From: an uncultured Algibacter sp.
Lineage (GTDB): Bacteria > Bacteroidota > Bacteroidia > Flavobacteriales > Flavobacteriaceae
DNA: 64,000 bases
Reading direction: 5' to 3'
Assembly (NCBI RefSeq): GCF_947487605.1
Contig: NZ_CANKXK010000009.1
Coordinates: 62,001 to 126,000, forward strand
Each line of letters begins with the position of its first letter. Within the stretch, counting starts at the first letter, position 1. Shown here piece by piece: positions 60,833 through 64,000 of this stretch. The notes beneath the pieces are model-generated. The model did no database searches. It worked only from the letters and a program-made list of their open reading frames with translations, and was not told the DNA's origin. The position numbers and the translations under genes are program-made.

Positions 60833-61350
60833 TAACCTTAAAGGGAGATAATATTTACTTACGAGCACTAGAACCCGAAGATTTAGAATTTATCCATAGG
60901 GTTGAAAACGACGAATCTATTTGGGAATTAAGTAATACACAAGCACCATATTCAAAATTTCTTATTAAGCAATATTTAGAAAACGCACATAAAGATATTT
61001 TTGAAGTAAAACAATTGCGATTGGTAATTTCGAATTATCAAGAAGAATCTTTAGGACTAATAGATATTTTCGATTTCGACTTTAAAAATAGAAGGGCAGG
61101 TATTGGTATTTTAATAAAGTGGGATAAAAGGAATAAAGGTTATGGAGATGAAGCTTTAAAACTTTTAGTAAGATATTGCTTTGCTCGATTAGGGCTACAT
61201 CAGTTATATTGTAATATTTCTGAAGAGAATGAAGCTAGCATTAAGCTTTTTGAAAAATTAGGGTTTGTAAAAGTAGGCCTTAAGAAAGATTGGAATTTTG
61301 AAAATGAAGCTTATAAAAACGAATACTTATATCAGCTAATAAATAATTAA
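60829..61350 (+). CDS. GNAT family N-acetyltransferase (RimJ/RimL-like)
   Basis: A 173-residue acetyltransferase. LKGDNIYLRALEPEDLEFIHRVENDESIWELSN is the Acetyltransf_3 start, IGILIKWDKRNKGYGDEALKLLVRYCFARLGLHQLYCNI is motif A with the acetyl-CoA loop (RNKGYGDEAL), and NEASIKLFEKLGFVKVG is motif B. It resembles RimJ/RimL and SpeG; the substrate is unknown. The start ATG at 60829 overlaps the dapF stop, preceded by GGAAG, and mltG follows without a gap. Confidence 0.9.
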   Translation: MITLKGDNIYLRALEPEDLEFIHRVENDESIWELSNTQAPYSKFLIKQYLENAHKDIFEVKQLRLVISNYQEESLGLIDIFDFDFKNRRAGIGILIKWDKRNKGYGDEALKLLVRYCFARLGLHQLYCNISEENEASIKLFEKLGFVKVGLKKDWNFENEAYKNEYLYQLINN

Positions 61351-62394
61351 ATGTATATAAAAAAAATACTTCTTACTATTGTGTTTTTGGGGTTAATTGT
61401 GGCGGGATACTTCGCCTATTTCGTTTACAGCACTATGTTTACACCAAATACAACTTTTAACAATGATAAAGCATATATATATGTAAAGTCCACAGATTCT
61501 TATACCGATGTTCGCGAACAACTCGAGCCTCTTTTAAAAGACATAAATAAATTTGATGTTCTTGCCGAAAGAAAAAAATATGTAGATAACGTTAAGGCTG
61601 GACGTTACGAAATAAAAAGCGGGATGAATAATAATGATATTATTAATTCCATTAGAAGTAAAAATTTACCAATAACAGTGTCTTTTAATAATCAAGAAAC
61701 TCTTGAAAAGTTAGCTGGCCGAATTTCAAATCAAATTGAAGCAGATAGCGTTTCTCTACTTTTGGCTATGAAGGATACATCTTTTCTTTCTGAAAATAAA
61801 TTTAATAAAGCGACTGCTCTAGGGATGTACTTGCCGAATAGCTATGAGTTTTTTTGGAACACCTCTGCAGAAGAATTTAGAAATAGAATGCTAAAAGAAT
61901 ATCAACGCTTTTGGAGTGATACAAGAGTTAAAAAAGCAAATGAGATTGGTTTAACACCAAATCAGGTAATAGCCTTGGCGTCGATTGTATATGAGGAGTC
62001 TAAACAAGCAAGTGAGCAACCCAGAATTGCAGGTGTTTATATGAATAGACTAAAAATTGGTATGCCATTGCAAGCAGATCCTACTTTAAAATTTGCAGCA
62101 TATCAGCTTCCAAAGTATAAAAACACTGTAATTAAAAGAGTTTTAAATGTTCATAAGGAAATTGATTCTCCCTATAACACCTATAAGAACTTAGGATTGC
62201 CTCCAGGTTTAATAGCTATGCCAGATATTTCTGCAATTGATGCAGTTTTAAATTATGAAAAGCACAAATACCTTTATTTTGCTGCTGATGCCAAACGATT
62301 TGGATTTCATAAGTTCGCTAAAACTTTAGCTCAGCATAATGTAAATGCGAGAGAATACCACCGTTACCTATCTGCTCAAGGTATTAATAGGTAA
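61351..62394 (+). CDS. mltG: Endolytic murein transglycosylase MltG
   Basis: A 347-residue membrane-anchored enzyme ending glycan strand growth. A single N-terminal helix (about 7-28) is followed by a LysM-like/YceG region (YIYVKSTDSYTDVREQLEPLL) and the catalytic core with Glu in IVYEESKQASEQPRIAGVYMNRLKIGMPLQADPTLKFA, then SPYNTYKNLGLPPGLIAMPDISAIDAVLN. It starts directly at the end of the GNAT gene and overlaps the DUF2279 start by one base (TAATG). Confidence 0.96.
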   Translation: MYIKKILLTIVFLGLIVAGYFAYFVYSTMFTPNTTFNNDKAYIYVKSTDSYTDVREQLEPLLKDINKFDVLAERKKYVDNVKAGRYEIKSGMNNNDIINSIRSKNLPITVSFNNQETLEKLAGRISNQIEADSVSLLLAMKDTSFLSENKFNKATALGMYLPNSYEFFWNTSAEEFRNRMLKEYQRFWSDTRVKKANEIGLTPNQVIALASIVYEESKQASEQPRIAGVYMNRLKIGMPLQADPTLKFAAYQLPKYKNTVIKRVLNVHKEIDSPYNTYKNLGLPPGLIAMPDISAIDAVLNYEKHKYLYFAADAKRFGFHKFAKTLAQHNVNAREYHRYLSAQGINR

Positions 62395-63299
62395 TGAAAC
62401 AGGGCAGCTTAAAATATCTTTTTCTTTTAATATCAATTATATCTTTTTCTCAGTCTAAGATAGATGCATTTTTAACACCTTCAGATTCTTTAAATAAAGG
62501 ACGTAGAAATGCTGTCATTATTTCTGAAACTTCCCTTGCGTCCATTTCTTTAATTGGATTAAATCAATTATGGTATGCAGATTTCGAACGCTCGAAGTTT
62601 CATACAGTAAATGATAATAATGAATGGTTGCAAATGGATAAAGTTGGTCATGTTTTTACATCGTATCAATTGGCTAAGCATGGAGCTCAAATACTTAATT
62701 GGAGTGGTGTTAAAAAGCAAGATCAATTACTGTATGGAGCAACACTAGGTTTTGGGTTTTTAGCAGCAGTAGAAGTGCTAGATGGTTACTCTCAAGAATG
62801 GGGATTTTCATGGGGCGATATTTTGGCTAACGGCATTGGTACAAGTGTGTATATTGGACAAGAATTATTGTGGAATGAGCAGAGAATTGCCATAAAGTAC
62901 TCTTTTCATCAAACAAATTTTGCTGATAAACGGCCTGATAAACTCGGTGAATCGTTTTTAGAACAGGTATTGAAGGATTACAACGGACAAACCTATTGGT
63001 TAAGCGCTAACTTGCATTCTTTTTTTAAGAAGAGTAAAATTCCCAAATGGTTAAATGTCGCATTCGGCTATAGTGGTGAAGGTATGCTTTATGGTAGTAA
63101 AACAACTGATAATCAAATAATTAATGGTAATGATAGATATCGGCAATTCTATTTAAGTTTAGATTTAAACCTCATCGCTATCCAAACAAATTCTAAGTTT
63201 TTAAGGACAATTTTCGACATTTTTAATATGATAAAAATACCCTTTCCTTCCTTAGAATTTAATAAAAATAGGTGTGTATTTCATCTATTCTACTATTAA
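62394..63299 (+). CDS. DUF2279 (YfiM-like) outer membrane protein
   Basis: A 301-residue exported protein; a hydrophobic start (YLFLLISIISFSQ) is likely a signal peptide. DKVGHVFTSYQLAKHGAQILNWSGVKKQDQLLYGATLGFGFLAAVEVLDGYSQEWGFSWGDILANGIGTSVYIGQEL is the DUF2279 block with its conserved D-K-x-x-H and W-G-D motifs. YfiM-like proteins are lipoproteins or outer-membrane proteins of unknown role. It ends the dapF operon. Confidence 0.88.
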   Translation: MKQGSLKYLFLLISIISFSQSKIDAFLTPSDSLNKGRRNAVIISETSLASISLIGLNQLWYADFERSKFHTVNDNNEWLQMDKVGHVFTSYQLAKHGAQILNWSGVKKQDQLLYGATLGFGFLAAVEVLDGYSQEWGFSWGDILANGIGTSVYIGQELLWNEQRIAIKYSFHQTNFADKRPDKLGESFLEQVLKDYNGQTYWLSANLHSFFKKSKIPKWLNVAFGYSGEGMLYGSKTTDNQIINGNDRYRQFYLSLDLNLIAIQTNSKFLRTIFDIFNMIKIPFPSLEFNKNRCVFHLFYY

Positions 63300-63321
63300 A
63301 AATTACACATAATCGATTAAT

Positions 63322-63352
63322 TTTGAAAGTATAAATAAAATATCTAATTTTG
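63322..63352 (+). promoter_or_regulatory. Bacteroidota housekeeping promoter
   Basis: TTTG at 63322-63325 and TAATTTTG at 63345-63352, exactly 19 bases apart, upstream of the lysozyme-like gene. Confidence 0.8.
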
Positions 63353-63410
63353 CACGCTCAAATTTCATGTGTTCTTTCTAATGAAAAAACACTGAAGAAA
63401 TTTAGAAATT

Positions 63411-64000
63411 ATGATAAAGAATATTGCAAGTTACTTAACCCTGACGCTTACAATTTCTATTTTATTGTACGCATCGTTTTCAACTAATGAAACGATAGAT
63501 TTAAGTGAGTATTCAACAAAAGGCCTTGTGTTAAATTATAACGTGGGTCTTGATGCAAATGTTACTAATAATATTACGGCATCGAATGACACTAACGAAA
63601 CATTTTCTCCGTATTTAGGAAAATCTTTTGTAGGATTTAAAGAAGCTTTAGCCTTTAAAGAATCTAGAGGTAATTACGCATGTGTAAATACTTATGGCTA
63701 TCTTGGAAAATATCAATTTGGTAAAGGAACTTTAAAACTAATAGGGATTCATAATCCTAATAAATTTTTAAAGGATCCTAAATTACAAGAAAAAGCATTT
63801 ATTGCTAATGCAGAACGTAACAAATGGATATTGAGAAGAGAAATCAAAAATTTTGTTGGAAAGAAAATTAATGGTGTTCTTGTAACTGAATCTGGTATTC
63901 TTGCTGCAGCGCATTTAGCTGGTCCAGGAAGTGTGAAAAAATACCTTAGAAGTTATGGAATTAATAACTTTGCCGATGGTTATGGAACGACAGTTTCTAT
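63411..64000 (+). CDS. Lysozyme-like peptidoglycan-active protein, 3' end outside the window
   Basis: The first about 196 residues of an exported protein; a signal segment (IASYLTLTLTISILLYASF) precedes a lysozyme-like domain: FKEALAFKESRGNYACVNTYGYLGKYQFGKGTL, with a candidate catalytic Glu in KESRG, and GILAAAHLAGPGSVKKYLRSYGINNFADGYG. Flavobacterial homologues often carry C-terminal LysM domains and are labelled 'peptidoglycan-binding protein LysM'. The C-terminal part cannot be seen. It has a good consensus promoter at 63322-63352. Confidence 0.85.
   Translation, partial: MIKNIASYLTLTLTISILLYASFSTNETIDLSEYSTKGLVLNYNVGLDANVTNNITASNDTNETFSPYLGKSFVGFKEALAFKESRGNYACVNTYGYLGKYQFGKGTLKLIGIHNPNKFLKDPKLQEKAFIANAERNKWILRREIKNFVGKKINGVLVTESGILAAAHLAGPGSVKKYLRSYGINNFADGYGTTVS

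Overview
The window is a low-GC chromosomal segment from a member of the Flavobacteriaceae (Bacteroidota). The evidence is gliding-motility genes (gldF, gldG), type IX secretion (T9SS) C-terminal sorting domains, the DUF4199, DUF4252, DUF4870 and DUF5777 families, a CarB without an allosteric domain, and Bacteroidota-type promoters (TTTG, about 19 bases, TAnnTTTG) with few Shine-Dalgarno sequences. No rRNA, tRNA, prophage, complete insertion sequence or CRISPR array was seen. Most of the window is core genome; the accessory-looking material is small and scattered.

Layout. 1-3.4 kb: end of a TPR protein, a class III nucleotide cyclase with TolB-like and TPR parts, and a DUF4870 protein. 3.4-11.1 kb: purC and phoH (minus strand, with a structured RNA element between them), then a plus-strand run of SAM hydroxide adenosyltransferase, a monooxygenase-like protein, gldF, an unknown BamE-like membrane protein, gldG and dnaN. 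11.1-18.3 kb: a MITE-like repeat, an ECF sigma/anti-sigma/Spy-like trio, an MsbA-like exporter, a phosphosugar mutase, a GT2 glycosyltransferase and DUF4199. 18.4-32.3 kb: rpmE2, a GlmU-like protein, a PD40 protein followed by an unknown coiled-coil membrane protein, an orphan peptide-binding lipoprotein, a small T9SS cargo, mtaB, a lytic transglycosylase, rpmH and carB. 32.3-35.5 kb: a second, inverted copy of the MITE-like repeat and a periplasmic/outer-membrane cluster (YceI, cytochrome c, DUF5777, T9SS protein, OB-fold). 35.5-39 kb: thioesterase, the DUF3307-SatD pair and rmuC. 39-45.3 kb: a vitamin B12 uptake locus (BtuF-BtuC-BtuD-like ABC system, cobalamin riboswitch, TonB receptor, PP-loop ATPase). 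45.2-49.1 kb: an S41 protease and an ECF sigma-DUF4252 operon. 49.1-55.7 kb: purB, a heme-binding protein, a glycosyltransferase, a zinc-less sirtuin, trmD, a broken GNAT gene and a membrane coiled-coil protein often misnamed a tRNA methyltransferase. 56-64 kb: an unknown membrane protein, a long GAPDH, a DegP protease, then dapF-GNAT-mltG-DUF2279 and the start of a lysozyme-like protein.

The most interesting locus is the satD-DUF3307 pair (36102-37495). Its promoter carries three 20-bp palindromes at an exact 28-bp period, interleaved with the promoter elements. SatD itself repeats the metal-binding Asp pattern of the class III cyclase found elsewhere in this window, with the same 32-residue spacing from the second Asp to a following Arg, but lacks that enzyme's later Asn/Arg residues and ends in a helix-turn-helix. 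Its partner is a membrane protein with paired His/Asp motifs. This looks like a self-regulated, poorly described two-gene module. Other points of note are the two-copy MITE-like repeat, the RNA element between phoH and purC, and the extra gene between gldF and gldG.
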